A stretch of 20,504 nt of DNA from Brugia malayi (GCF_000002995.4 NW_025062383.1:1-20504), one strand, 5' to 3'; positions 9,180 through 19,448 are shown, counted from the first letter of the stretch. The notes: generated from the sequence alone by a model not told the origin. A program made the numbers and translations.

Positions 9180-9280
9180 GGTTTAATTACCAAGTTTGAG
9201 GTAATTGAATGTTTCGGCCCAGAGTTTAGGCTACTGTGGCTTGAAGTAAAATTTTGGAACGTCCTGCATATTTGTGGGAC
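9180..9280 (+). ncRNA. SL1: SL1 RNA copy 19 (leader deletion)
   Basis: One C is missing from the leader (ATTACCAAG), giving 101 bases; everything else matches the reference. The same loss of one C occurs in the copies at 487, 12448 and 14773. Confidence 0.93.
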
Positions 9281-9631
9281 AATAATAAATGCTTTTAGCA
9301 AGAATGAGATTTTGCTCAGGTTTTATCATTTGTATAAAATATATCATCAATCTATATTACTTACTTTGAATGCATGAAGATCGAAATTTTTCTCTACTTG
9401 CAATCTGTTTTGTTCCAGTGATAATGTAAATTTAGCAATTGAAATATTGTGAATAATAAATTTGGGCGCAAATGTTGCTTGAAGTGAAGTAAAAATCATC
9501 GCTACAATTAAATGTGTGCTATTATCGAAAGTGATAAAAAATGGATCACAGTTGATCTGTTCGCCCGAAAAATAATCAGCTGAATGTTGAATACACAACA
9601 ACTATATGATAATGATGCAGGTATGATCGAC

Positions 9632-9730
9632 GGTTTAATTACCCAATTTGAGGTAATTGAATGTTTCGGCCCAGAGTTTAGGCTACGTGGCTTGAAGTAA
9701 AATTTGGAACGTCCTGCATATTTGTGGGAC
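9632..9730 (+). ncRNA. SL1: SL1 RNA copy 20 (three one-base deletions)
   Basis: The leader lacks the G of CCAAG, GGCTACGTGG lacks a T, and the Sm region has one T fewer (AAAATTTGGAACG), giving 99 bases. It starts a long unit with a truncated 5S. Confidence 0.91.
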
Positions 9731-10022
9731 AATAATAAATGCTTTAGCAAGAATGAGATTTTGCTCAGGTTTTATCATTTGTATAAAATATAATATATCA
9801 TCATATCTATATTACTTACTTTGAATGCATGAAGATCGAAATTTTTCTCTACTTGCAATCTGTTTTGTTCCAGTGATAATGTAAATTTAGCAATTGAAAT
9901 ATTGTTGAATAATAAATTTGGGCGCAAATGTTGCTTGAAGTGAAGTAAAAATCATCGCTACAATAAATGTGTGCTATTATCGATTGGATGTGATTTATGC
10001 CTTCAACATATTGTGACAATGC

Positions 10023-10126
10023 CCACGTTGAAAGCACGACATCTCGTCGGGTCTGTCAAGTTAAGCAACGTTGGGCCTGGTTAGTACTTGGATCGGAGAC
10101 GGCCTGGGAATCCCAGTGTTGTAGAC
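10023..10126 (+). pseudogene. 5S: 5S rRNA, 5'-truncated (copy 6)
   Basis: It has the common truncated form with loop C CGGGTC. One extra C precedes CCACG, and one G is missing near the 3' end (CCCAGTGTTG). Confidence 0.86.
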
Positions 10127-10261
10127 ATATTTTGGTGTTTTTTAGACATGCATTAAATGTGATAAAAAAATGGTTCATAGTTTGATCTGTTTGCCGAAAA
10201 ATAATCAGCTGAAATGTTGAATACACAACAACTATATGATAATGATGCAGGTATGATCGAC

Positions 10262-10363
10262 GGTTTAATTACCCAAGTTTGAGGTAATTGAATGTTTCGG
10301 CCCAGAGTTTAGGCTACTGTGGCTTGAAGTAAAATTTTGGAACGTCCTGCATATTTGTGGGAC
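10262..10363 (+). ncRNA. SL1: SL1 RNA copy 21
   Basis: It looks identical to the reference over 102 bases and starts a long unit whose 5S has a damaged 5' end. Confidence 0.96.
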
Positions 10364-10649
10364 AATAATAAATGCTTTAGCAAGGATGAGATTTTGCTCA
10401 GGTTTTATCATTTGTATAATAAATATATCATCAATCTATATTACTTACTTTGAATGCATGAAGATCGAAATTTTCTCTACTTGCAATCTGTTTTGTTCCA
10501 GTGATAATGTAAATTTAGCAATTGAAATATTGTTGAATAATAAATTTGGGCGCAAATGTTGCTTGAAGTGAAGTAAAAATCATCGCTACAATAAATGTGT
10601 GCTATTATCGATTGGATGTGATTTATGCTTCAACATATTTGTAACAAAT

Positions 10650-10758
10650 CACGCCACACGTTGAAAGCACGACATCTCGTCGATCTGTCAAGTTAAGCAA
10701 CGTTGGGCCTGGTTAGTACTTGGATCGGAGACGGCCTGGAATCCCAGGTGTTGTAGAC
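10650..10758 (+). pseudogene. 5S: 5S rRNA with damaged 5' end (copy 7)
   Basis: The 5' part reads CACGCCACACGTTG where the intact copy has GTCTACGACCATACCACGTTG, so pieces of the start survive but helix I is lost. Loop C belongs to the full-length class (CGTCGATC, one C short), and the flank is GTAACAA as in that class. One G is missing in GGCCTGGAATCC. Confidence 0.82.
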
Positions 10759-10896
10759 ATATTTGGTGTTTTTAGACATGCATTAAATGTGATAAAAAAA
10801 ATGGTTCATAGTTTGATCTGCTTGGTTTGCCGAAAAATAATCAGCTGAATGTTGAATACACAACAACTATATGATAATGATGCAGGTATGATCGAC

Positions 10897-10998
10897 GGTT
10901 TAATTACCCAAGTTTGAGGTAATTGAATGTTTCGGCCCAGAGTTTAGGCTACTGTGGCTTGAAGTAAAATTTTGGAACGTCCTGCATATTTGTGGGAC
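10897..10998 (+). ncRNA. SL1: SL1 RNA copy 22
   Basis: It looks identical to the reference over 102 bases. Its upstream flank has an extra TTGGT-like stretch (GATCTGCTTGGTTTGCCG), and its spacer has a tandem duplication GAAGTGAAGTGAAG near 11205. Confidence 0.96.
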
Positions 10999-11293
10999 AA
11001 TAATAAATGCTTTTAGCAAGAATGAGATTTTGCTCAGGTTTTATCATTTGTATAAAAATAATATATTCATCATATCTATATTACTTACTTTGAATGCATG
11101 AAGATCGAAATTTTCTCTACTTGCAATCTGTTTTGTTCCAGTGATAATGTAAATTAGCAATTGAAATATTGTTGAATAATAAATTTGGGCGCAAATGTTG
11201 CTTGAAGTGAAGTGAAGTAAAAATCATCGCTACAATAAATGTGTGCTATTATCGATTGGATGTGATTTATGCTTCAACATATTTGAAATAATA

Positions 11294-11403
11294 CACATAC
11301 CACGTTGAAAGCACGACATCTCGTCCGATCTGTCAAGTTAAGCAACGTTGGGCCTGGTTATACTTGGATCGGAGACGGCCTGGGAATCCCAGGTGTTGTA
11401 GAC
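11294..11403 (+). pseudogene. 5S: 5S rRNA with damaged 5' end (copy 8)
   Basis: The start reads AATAATACACATACCACG where the intact copy has AATAGTCTACGACCATACC, so the helix I strand is broken by a different change from copy 7. Loop C CCGATC is intact. A G is missing in GGTTATACTTGG. Confidence 0.82.
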
Positions 11404-11538
11404 ATAATTTTGGTGTTTTTTAGACATGCATTAAATGTGATAAAAAAAATGGTTCATAGTTTGATCTGTTGCCGAAAAATAATCAGCTGAATGTTGAATA
11501 CACAACAACTATATGATAATGATGCAGGTATGATCGAC

Positions 11539-11640
11539 GGTTTAATTACCCAAGTTTGAGGTAATTGAATGTTTCGGCCCAGAGTTTAGGCTACTGTGGC
11601 TTGAAGTAAAATTTTGGAACGTCCTGCATATTTGTGGGAC
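11539..11640 (+). ncRNA. SL1: SL1 RNA copy 23
   Basis: It looks identical to the reference over 102 bases and starts the run of short units that ends at 14260. Confidence 0.96.
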
Positions 11641-11992
11641 AATAATAAATGCTTTTAGCAAGAATGAGATTTTGCTCAGGTTTTATCATTTGTATAAAAT
11701 ATATCATCAATCTATATTACTTACTTTGAATGCATGAAGATCGAAATTTTTCTCTACTTGCAATCTGTTTTGTTCCAGTGATAATGTAAATTTAGCAATT
11801 GAAATATTGTTGAATAATAAATTTGGGCGCAAATGTTGCTTGAAGTGAAGTAAAAATCATCGCTACAATTAAATGTGTGCTATTATCGAAAGTGATAAAA
11901 AATGGATCACAGTTGATCTGTTCGCCAAAAAATAATCAGCTGAATGTTGTAATACACAACAACTATATGATAATGATGCAGGTATGATCGAC
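11539..11992 (+). repeat. Reference short unit (SL1 only, 454 bp)
   Basis: This is a clean example of the short unit: SL1 gene, then an AT-rich spacer with landmarks ATGCATGAAGATCG, TTTGTTCCAGTGATAATG, GGGCGCAAATGTTGCTTG and GTGTGCTATTATCGAAAGTG, then the promoter-like block before the next SL1 gene. The bases after TATTATCG go straight to AAAGTGATAAAAAATGGATC, with no 5S sequence. Twenty-four of the 39 measured intervals are of this type. Confidence 0.95.
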
Positions 11993-12094
11993 GGTTTAAT
12001 TACCCAAGTTTGAGGTAATTGAATGTTCGGCCCAGAGTTTAGGCTACTGTGGCTTGAAGTAAAATTTTGGAACGTCCTGCATATTTTGTGGGAC
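11993..12094 (+). ncRNA. SL1: SL1 RNA copy 24
   Basis: The leader, donor and Sm site are canonical. One T is lost in GAATGTTCGG and one gained in the terminal loop (ATATTTTGTG), so the length stays at 102. Confidence 0.95.
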
Positions 12095-12447
12095 AATAAT
12101 AAATGCTTTTAGCAAGAATGAGATTTTGCTCAGGTTTTATCATTTGTATAAAATATATCATCAATCTATATTACTTACTTTGAATGCATGAAGATCGAAA
12201 TTTTCTCTACTTGCAATCTGTTTTGTTCCAGTGATAATGTAAATTTAGCAATTGAAATATTGTTGAATAATAATAAATTTGGGCGCAAATGTTGCTTGAA
12301 GTGAAGTAAAAATCATCGCTACAATTAAATTGTGCTATTATCGAAAGTGATAAAAAATGGATCACAGTTTGATCTGTTCGCCGAAAAATAATCAGCTGAA
12401 TGTTGAATACACAACAACTATATGATAATGATGCAGGTATGATCGAC

Positions 12448-12548
12448 GGTTTAATTACCAAGTATGAGGTTAATTGAATGTTTCGGCCCAGAGTTAGGCT
12501 ACTGTGGCTTGAAGTAAAATTTTGGAACGTCCTGCATATTTGTGGGAC
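12448..12548 (+). ncRNA. SL1: SL1 RNA copy 25 (leader and donor changes)
   Basis: The leader lacks one C and has A for T (AAGTATGAG). The donor region reads GGTTAATTG with an extra T, keeping GT. GAGTTAGGC lacks a T. Several other small changes follow in its spacer. Confidence 0.9.
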
Positions 12549-12896
12549 ATAATAATGCTTTTAGCAAGAATGAGTTTTGCTCAGGTTTTATCATTTGTAT
12601 AAAATATATCATCATCAATCTATATTACTTACTTTGAATGCATGAAGATCGAAATTTTTTCTACTTGCAATCTGTTTGCCCAGTGATAATGTAAATTTAG
12701 CAATTGAAATATTGTTGAATAATAAATTTGGGCGCAAATGTTGCTTGAAGTGAAGTAAAAAATCATCGCTACAATTAAATGTGTGCTATTATCGAAAGTG
12801 ATAAAAAATGGATCACAGTTTGATCTGTTCGCCGAAAAATAATCATGAATGTTGAATACACAACAACTATATGATAATGATGCAGGTATGATCGAC

Positions 12897-12998
12897 GGTT
12901 TAATTACCCAAGTTTGAGGTAATTGAATGTTTCGGCCCAGAGTTTAGGCTACTGTGGCTTGAAGTAAAATTTTGGAACGTCCTGCATATTTGTGGGAC
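12897..12998 (+). ncRNA. SL1: SL1 RNA copy 26
   Basis: It looks identical to the reference over 102 bases. The promoter-like block upstream lacks two bases (AATCATGAATG instead of AATCAGCTGAATG). Confidence 0.96.
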
Positions 12999-13350
12999 AA
13001 TAATAAATGCTTTTAGCAAGAATGAGATTTTGCTCAGGTTTTATCATTTGTATAAAATATATCATCAATCTATATTACTTACTTTGAATGCATGAAGATC
13101 GAAATTTTTCTCTACTTGCAATCTGTTTTGTTCCAGTGATAATGTAAATTTAGCAATTGAAATATTGTTGAATAATAAATTTGGGCGCAAATGTTGCTTG
13201 AAGTGAAGTAAAAATCATCGCTACAATTAAATGTGTGCTATTATCGAAAGTGATAAAAAATGGATCACAGTTTGATCTGTTCGCCGAAAAATAATCAGCT
13301 GAATGTTGAATACACAACAACTATATGATAATGATGCAGGTATGATCGAC

Positions 13351-13452
13351 GGTTTAATTACCCAAGTTTGAGGTAATTGAATGTTTCGGCCCAGAGTTTA
13401 GGCTACTGTGGCTTGAAGTAAAATTTTGGAACGTCCTGCATATTTGTGGGAC
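13351..13452 (+). ncRNA. SL1: SL1 RNA copy 27
   Basis: It looks identical to the reference over 102 bases and starts a short unit. Confidence 0.96.
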
Positions 13453-13803
13453 AATAATAAATGCTTTTAGCAAGAATGAGATTTTGCTCAGGGTTTATCA
13501 TTTGTATAAAATATATCATCAATCTATATTACTTACTTTGAATGCATGAAGATCGAAATTTTCTCTACTTGCCAATCTGTTTTGTTCCAGTGATAATGTA
13601 ATTTAGCAATTGAAATATTGTTGAATAATAAATTTGGGCGCAAATGTTGCTTGAAGTGAAGTAAAAATCATCGCTACAATTAAATGTGTGCTATTATCGA
13701 AAGTGATAAAAAATGGATCACAGTTTGATCTGTTCGCCGAAAAATAATCAGCTGAATGTTGAATACACAACAACTATATGATAATGATGCAGGTATGATC
13801 GAC

Positions 13804-13905
13804 GGTTTAATTACCCAAGTTTGAGGTAATTGAATGTTTCGGCCCAGAGTTTAGGCTACTGTGGCTTGAAGTAAAATTTTGGAACGTCCTGCATATTTGT
13901 GGGAC
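13804..13905 (+). ncRNA. SL1: SL1 RNA copy 28
   Basis: It looks identical to the reference over 102 bases. Its downstream flank holds the patch at 14188-14199. Confidence 0.96.
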
Positions 13906-14187
13906 AATAATAAATGCTTTTAGCAAGAATGAGATTTTGCTCAGGTTTTATCATTTGTATAAAATATATCATCAATCTATATTACTTACTTTGAATGCAT
14001 GAAGATCGAAATTTTTCTCTACTTGCAATCTGTTTTGTTCCAGTGATAATGTAAATTTAGCAATTGAAATATTGTTGAATAATAAATTTGGGCGCAAATG
14101 TTGCTTGAAGTGAAGTAAAAATCATCGCTACAATTAAATGTGTGCTATTATCGAAAGTGATAAAAAATGGATCATCAGTTTGATCTG

Positions 14188-14199
14188 TTCGGCCCAGAG
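14188..14199 (+). other. SL1-body patch in an upstream flank
   Basis: Every other short unit reads TGTTCGCCGAAAAATAATC here. This one reads TGTTCGGCCCAGAGATAATC. TTCGGCCCAGAG is the exact sequence found inside the SL1 RNA body (GTTTCGGCCCAGAGTTT). The shared TTCG could have served as a switch point, so a short copy of the gene body seems to have replaced the local bases. Confidence 0.7.
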
Positions 14200-14259
14200 A
14201 TAATCAGCTGAATGTTGAATACACAACAACTATATGATAATGATGCAGGTATGATCGAC

Positions 14260-14361
14260 GGTTTAATTACCCAAGTTTGAGGTAATTGAATGTTTCGGCC
14301 CAGAGTTTAGGCTACTGTGGCTTGAAGTAAAATTTTGGAACGTCCTGCATATTTGTGGGAC
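14260..14361 (+). ncRNA. SL1: SL1 RNA copy 29
   Basis: It looks identical to the reference over 102 bases. It lies between the patch at 14188 and the shuffled stretch at 14608. Confidence 0.96.
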
Positions 14362-14607
14362 AATAATAAATGCTTTTAGCAAGAATGAGATTTTGCTCAG
14401 GTTTTATCATTTGTATAAAATATATCATCAATCTATATTACTTACTTTGAATGCATGAAGATCGAAATTTTTCTCTACTTGCAATCTGTTTTGTTCCAGT
14501 GATAATGTAAATTTAGCAATTGAAATATTGTTGAATAATAAATTTGGGCGCAAATGTTGCTTGAAGTGAAGTAAAAATCATCGCTACAATAAATGTGTGC
14601 TATTATC

Positions 14608-14772
14608 GATGGATGTGATTATGTTCAAATATTTGTGACAATGCACGTTGAAGCACGATCTGTTCGGTCCGTAAGAAAAGTATATCAGACGGCTGGAATG
14701 TTTGAATAGTCTACAACAACTATATGTGATAAAAAATGGATTGCATGGTATTGATCGACACGATGTTGAATT
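14608..14772 (+). other. Shuffled spacer and SL1 upstream flank
   Basis: After normal long-type spacer (GATGTGATTATG) and the 5S remnant, the parts occur in the wrong order. ACAACAACTATATG comes before TGATAAAAAATGG, although in every other unit it comes after. A distorted TGCATGGTATTGATCGAC follows in place of TGCAGGTATGATCGAC. The interval is 513 bp, shorter than a long unit by about 120. A real rearrangement and a misassembly are both possible. Confidence 0.7.
14644..14714 (+). pseudogene. 5S: Scrambled 5S remnant (copy 9)
   Basis: CACGTTGAAGCACGA matches 5S near its start, after which the sequence departs. ATCAGACGGCTGGAATG resembles the C-box stretch ATCGGAGACGGCCTGGGAAT with losses. 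AATAGTCTAC (14705-14714) matches the 5' flank and first bases of a full-length 5S, but here lies after the remnant and joins SL1 upstream flank. The order of parts is wrong, so it cannot encode 5S. Confidence 0.65.
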
Positions 14773-14874
14773 GATCACTATTACCAAGTTTGAGGTAATT
14801 GAATGTTTCGGCCCAGAGTTTAGGCTACTGTGGCTTGAAGTAAAATTTTGGAACGTCCTGCATATTTGTGGGAC
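14773..14874 (+). ncRNA. SL1: SL1 RNA copy 30 (5' part of leader replaced)
   Basis: From CTATTACCAAGTTTGAG onward this copy follows SL1, with one C missing. The leader 5' part, normally GGTTTA, is replaced by unrelated bases (GATCAC). Donor, body, Sm site and stem III match the reference. The upstream block is shuffled, so both promoter and transcript start are doubtful. It is probably a non-functional copy or an assembly fault. Confidence 0.85.
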
Positions 14875-15226
14875 AATAATAAATGCTTTTAGCAAGAATG
14901 AGATTTTGCTCAGGTTTTATCATTTGTATAAAATATATCATCAATCTATATTACTTACTTTGAATGCATGAAGATCGAAATTTTTCTCTACTTGCAATCT
15001 GTTTTGTTCCAGTGATAATGTAAATTTAGCAATTGAAATATTGTTGAATAATAAATTTGGGCGCAAATGTTGCTTGAAGTGAAGTAAAAATCATCGCTAC
15101 AATTAAATGTGTGCTATTATCGAAAGTGATAAAAAATGGATCACAGTTTGATCTGTTCGCCGAAAAATAATCAGCTGAATGTTGAATACACAACAACTAT
15201 ATGATAATGATGCAGGTATGATCGAC

Positions 15227-15328
15227 GGTTTAATTACCCAAGTTTGAGGTAATTGAATGTTTCGGCCCAGAGTTTAGGCTACTGTGGCTTGAAGTAAAAT
15301 TTTGGAACGTCCTGCATATTTGTGGGAC
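15227..15328 (+). ncRNA. SL1: SL1 RNA copy 31
   Basis: It looks identical to the reference over 102 bases. Its spacer shares two rare variants (ATCATCTATCT and CTCTAATTGC) with the unit at 19589. Confidence 0.96.
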
Positions 15329-15618
15329 AATAATAAATGCTTTTAGCAAGAATGAGATTTTGCTCAGGTTTTATCATTTGTATAAAATAAATATATCATC
15401 TATCTATATTACTTACTTTGAATGCATGAAGATCGAAATTTTTCTCTAATTGCAATCTGTTTTGTTCCAGTGATAATGTAAATTTAGCAATTGAAATATT
15501 GTTGAATAATAAATTTGGGCGCAAATGTTGCTTGAAGTGAAGTAAAAATCATCGCTACAATAAATGTGTGCTATTATCGATTGGATGTGATTTATGCTTC
15601 AACATATTTGTGACAATG

Positions 15619-15723
15619 CCACGTTGAAAGCACGACATCTCGTCGGGTCTGTCAAGTTAAGCAACGTTGGGCCTGGTTAGTACTTGGATCGGAGACGGCC
15701 TGGGAATCCCAGGTGTTGTAGAC
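15619..15723 (+). pseudogene. 5S: 5S rRNA, 5'-truncated (copy 10)
   Basis: It has the common truncated form with TGACAATG before CCACG and loop C CGGGTC; the rest matches the intact copy. Confidence 0.88.
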
Positions 15724-15857
15724 ATATTTTTGGTGTTTTTAGACATGCATTAAATGTGATAAAAAAAATGGTTCATAGTTTGATCTGTTTGCCGAAAATA
15801 ATCAGCTGAATGTTGAATACACAACAACTATATGATAATGATGCAGGTATGATCGAC

Positions 15858-15959
15858 GGTTTAATTACCCAAGTTTGAGGTAATTGAATGTTTCGGCCCA
15901 GAGTTTAGGCTACTGTGGCTTGAAGTAAAATTTTGGAACGTCCTGCATATTTGTGGGAC
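15858..15959 (+). ncRNA. SL1: SL1 RNA copy 32
   Basis: It looks identical to the reference over 102 bases and starts a short unit. Confidence 0.96.
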
Positions 15960-16310
15960 AATAATAAATGCTTTTAGCAAGAATGAGATTTTGCTCAGGT
16001 TTTATCATTTGTATAAAATATATCATCAATCTATATTACTTACTTTGAATGCATGAAGATCGAAATTTTTCTCTACTTGCAATCTGTTTTGTTCCAGTGA
16101 TAATGTAAATTTAGCAATTGAAATATTGTTGAATAATAAATTTGGGCGCAAATGTTGCTTGAAGTGAAGTAAAAATCATCGCTACAATTAAATGTGTGCT
16201 ATTATCGAAAGTGATAAAAAATGGATCACAGTTTGATCTGTTCGCCGAAAAATAATCAGCTGAATGTGAATACACAACAACTATATGATAATGATGCAGG
16301 TATGATCGAC

Positions 16311-16406
16311 GGTTTAATACCCAGTTTGAGGTAATTGATGTTTCGGCCCGGAGTTAAGCTACTGTGGCTTGAAGTAAATTTTGAAACGTCTGCATATTTG
16401 TGGGAC
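16311..16406 (+). ncRNA. SL1: SL1 RNA copy 33 (96 bases, degraded)
   Basis: This is the shortest copy. The leader has two deletions (TTTAATACCCAGTTTGAG). The body reads AATTGATGTTTC, GGCCCGGAGTTAAGC and AAATTTTGAAACG, and the stem III arm lacks a C (GTCTGC). The changes reach into the flank upstream from 16260. It is either a decaying copy or poor consensus. Confidence 0.88.
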
Positions 16407-16691
16407 AATAATAAATGCTTTTAGCAAGAAATGAGATTTTGCTCAGGTTTTATCATTTGTATAAAATATATCATCAATCTATATTACTTACTTTGAATGC
16501 ATGTAGATCGAAATTTTTCTCTACTTGCAATCTGTTTTGTTTCAGTGATAATGTAAATTTAGCAATTGAAATATTGTTGAATAATAAATTTGGGCGCAAA
16601 TGTTGCTTGAAGTGAAGTAAAATCATCGTACAATAAATGTGTGCTATTATCGATTGGATGTGATTTATGCTTCAACATATTTGTGACAATG

Positions 16692-16792
16692 CCACGTTGA
16701 AGCACGACATCTCGTCGGGTCTGTCAAGTTAAGCAACGTTGGGCCTGGTTATACTTGGATCGGAGACGGCCTGGGATCCCAGTGTTGTAGAC
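16692..16792 (+). pseudogene. 5S: 5S rRNA, 5'-truncated (copy 11)
   Basis: It has the common truncated form, with further single-base losses: GTTGAAGCACG, GGTTATACTTGG, GGGATCCC and CCCAGTGTTG. The SL1 copy just upstream is also degraded. Confidence 0.85.
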
Positions 16793-16927
16793 ATATTTTT
16801 GGTGTTTTTTAGCATGCCATTAAATGTGATAAAAAATGGTTCATAGTTTGATCTGTTTGCCGAAAAATAATCAGCTGAATGTTGAATACACAACAACTAT
16901 ATGATAAATGATGCAGGTATGATCGAC

Positions 16928-17029
16928 GGTTTAATTACCCAAGTTTGAGGTAATTGAATGTTTCGGCCCAGAGTTTAGGCTACTGTGGCTTGAAGTAAAA
17001 TTTTGGAACGTCCTGCATATTTGTGGGAC
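16928..17029 (+). ncRNA. SL1: SL1 RNA copy 34
   Basis: It looks identical to the reference over 102 bases. Its spacer at 17150-17300 has several one-base gains in homopolymers. Confidence 0.96.
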
Positions 17030-17388
17030 AATAATAAATGCTTTTAGCAAGAATGAGATTTTGCTCAGGTTTTATCATTTGTATAAAATATATCATCAAT
17101 CTATATTACTTACTTTGAATGCATGAAGATCGAAATTTTTCTCTACTTGCAATCTGTTTGTTTCCAGTGATAATGTAAATTTAGCAATGAAAATATTGTT
17201 GAAATAATAAATTTTGGGGCGCAAAATGTTGCTTGAAGTGAAGTAAAAATCATCGCTACAATTAAATGTGTGCTATTATCGAAAGTGATAAAAAAATGGA
17301 GATCACAGTTTGATCTGTTCGCCGAAAAATAATCAGCTGAATGTTGAATACACAACAACTATATGATAATGATGCAGGTATGATCGAC

Positions 17389-17490
17389 GGTTTAATTACC
17401 CAAGTTTGAGGTAATTGAATGTTTCGGCCCAGAGTTTAGGCTACTGTGGCTTGAAGTAAAATTTTGGAACGTCCTGCATATTTGTGGGAC
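17389..17490 (+). ncRNA. SL1: SL1 RNA copy 35
   Basis: It looks identical to the reference over 102 bases and starts the third long unit with a 5S of full 5' end. Confidence 0.96.
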
Positions 17491-17781
17491 AATAATAAAT
17501 GCTTTTAGCAAGAATGAGATTTTGCTCAGGTTTATCATTTGTATAAATAAATATATCATCATCTATATTACTTACTTTGAATGCATGAAGATCGAAATTT
17601 TTCTCTACTTGCAATCTATGTTTTGTTCCATGTGATATGTAAATTTAGCAATTGAAATATTGTTGAATAATAAATTTGCGGCGCAAATGTGCTTGAAGTG
17701 AAGTAAAAATCATCGCTACGATAATGTGTGCTTATTTATCGATTGGATGTGAATTTAATCTTAACATATTGCTAACATTTA

Positions 17782-17897
17782 GTCTACGACCATACCACGT
17801 TGAAAGCACGACATCTCGTCGATCTGTCAATTAAGCAACGTTGGGCCTGGTTAGTACTTGGATCGGAGACGGCCTGGGAATCCCAGGTGTTGTAGAC
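17782..17897 (+). rRNA. 5S: 5S rRNA with complete 5' end (copy 12)
   Basis: It starts GTCTACGACCATACCACG and ends GTTGTAGAC, so helix I is complete. A C is missing in loop C (CGTCGATC) and a G before the A-box region (GTCAATTAAGC). The flank upstream is divergent (TTAACATATTGCTAACATTT). Confidence 0.86.
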
Positions 17898-18033
17898 ATA
17901 ATTTTGTGTTTTTAGACATGCATTAAATGTGATAAAGAAAAAGGTTCATAGTTTGATCTGTTTGCCTGGAAAATAATCAGCTGAATGTTGAATACACAAC
18001 AACTATATTGATAATGATGCAGGTATGATCGAC

Positions 18034-18135
18034 GGTTTAATTACCCAAGTTTGAGGTAATTGAATGTTTCGGCCCAGAGTTTAGGCTACTGTGGCTTGAA
18101 GTAAAATTTTGGAATCGTCCTGCATTATTGTGGAC
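18034..18135 (+). ncRNA. SL1: SL1 RNA copy 36 (altered stem III)
   Basis: Leader, donor and Sm site are canonical. An extra T interrupts GGAATCGTCC, and the terminal loop and arm read GCATTATTGTGGAC, so stem III is weakened. Confidence 0.93.
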
Positions 18136-18490
18136 AATAAAAATGCTTTTAGCAAGAATGAGATTTTGCTCAGGTTTTATCATTTGTATAATAAATATAT
18201 CATCAATCTATATTACTTACTTTGAATGCATGAAGATCGAAATTTTCTCTACTTTGCAATCTGTTTTGTTCCAGTGATAATGTAAATTTAGCAATTGAAA
18301 TATTGTTGAATAATAAATTTGGGCGCAAATGTTGCTTGAAGTGAAGTAAAAAATCATCGCTACAATTAAATGTGTGCTATTATCGAAAGTGATAAAAAAT
18401 GGATCACAGTTTGATCTGTTCGCCGAAAAATAATCAGCTGAATGTTTGAATACACACAAACTATATGATAATGATGCAGGTATGATCGAC

Positions 18491-18591
18491 GTTTAATTAC
18501 CCAAGTTTGAGGTAATTGAATGTTTCGGCCCAGAGTTTAGGCTACTGTGGCTTGAAGTAAAATTTTGGAACGTCCTGCATATTTGTGGGAC
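18491..18591 (+). ncRNA. SL1: SL1 RNA copy 37 (first G missing)
   Basis: The flank GAC runs straight into GTTTAATTACCC, so one of the two leading Gs is absent; the remaining leader and body match the reference. Loss of one G may be a base-call error, and transcription could still begin at the remaining G. Confidence 0.93.
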
Positions 18592-18885
18592 AATAATAAA
18601 TGCTTTTAGCAAGAATGAGATTTTGCTCAGGTTTTATCATTTGTATAAAATATATCATCATCAATCTATATTACTTTACTTTTGAATGCATGAAGATTCG
18701 AAATTTTTCTTTATTGCAATCTGTTTTGTTCCAGTGATAATGTAAATTTAGCAATTGAAATATTGTTGAATAATAAATTTGGGCGCAAATGTTGCTTGAA
18801 GTGAAGTAAAAATCATCATCGCTACAATAAATGTGTGCTATTATCGATTGGATGTGATTTATGCTTCAACATATTTGTGACAATG

Positions 18886-18990
18886 CCACGTTGAAAGCAC
18901 GACATCTCGTCGGGTCTGTCAAGTTAAGCAACGTTGGGCCTGGTTAGTACTTGGATCGGAGACGGCCTGGGAATCCCAGGTGTTGTAGAC
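18886..18990 (+). pseudogene. 5S: 5S rRNA, 5'-truncated (copy 13)
   Basis: It has the common truncated form with loop C CGGGTC and no other visible defect. Confidence 0.88.
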
Positions 18991-19128
18991 ATATTTTTGG
19001 TGTTTTTTAGCCATGCATTAAATGTGATAAAAAAAATGGTTCATAGTTTGATCTGTTTGCCGAAAAATAATCAGCTGAATGTTGAATACACAACAACTAT
19101 ATATGATAATGATGCAGGTATGATCGAC

Positions 19129-19230
19129 GGTTTAATTACCCAAGTTTGAGGTAATTGAATGTTTCGGCCCAGAGTTTAGGCTACTGTGGCTTGAAGTAAA
19201 ATTTTGGAACGTCCTGCATATTTGTGGGAC
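19129..19230 (+). ncRNA. SL1: SL1 RNA copy 38
   Basis: It looks identical to the reference over 102 bases. Its spacer holds the perfect inverted repeat at 19449-19483. Confidence 0.96.
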
Positions 19231-19448
19231 AATAATAAATGCTTTTAGCAAAGAATGAGATTTTGCTCAGGTTTTATCATTTGTATAAAATAAATAATCA
19301 ATCTATCTATATTACTTACTTTGAATGCATGAAGATCGAATTTTTCTCTACTTGCAATCTGTTTTGTTCCAGTGATAATGTAAATTTAGCAATTGAAATA
19401 TTGTTGAATAATAAATTTGGGCGCAAATGTTGCTTTGAAGTGAAGTAA

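Noticed and set aside
145..19448. Open frames of 61-103 codons on both strands, many with similar peptides
   Set aside because: They are the same repeat read in whatever frame happens to be open; they run through SL1 genes, spacers and 5S copies, change frame with each indel, and show no recognisable domain. The likeness among peptides comes from the DNA repeat.
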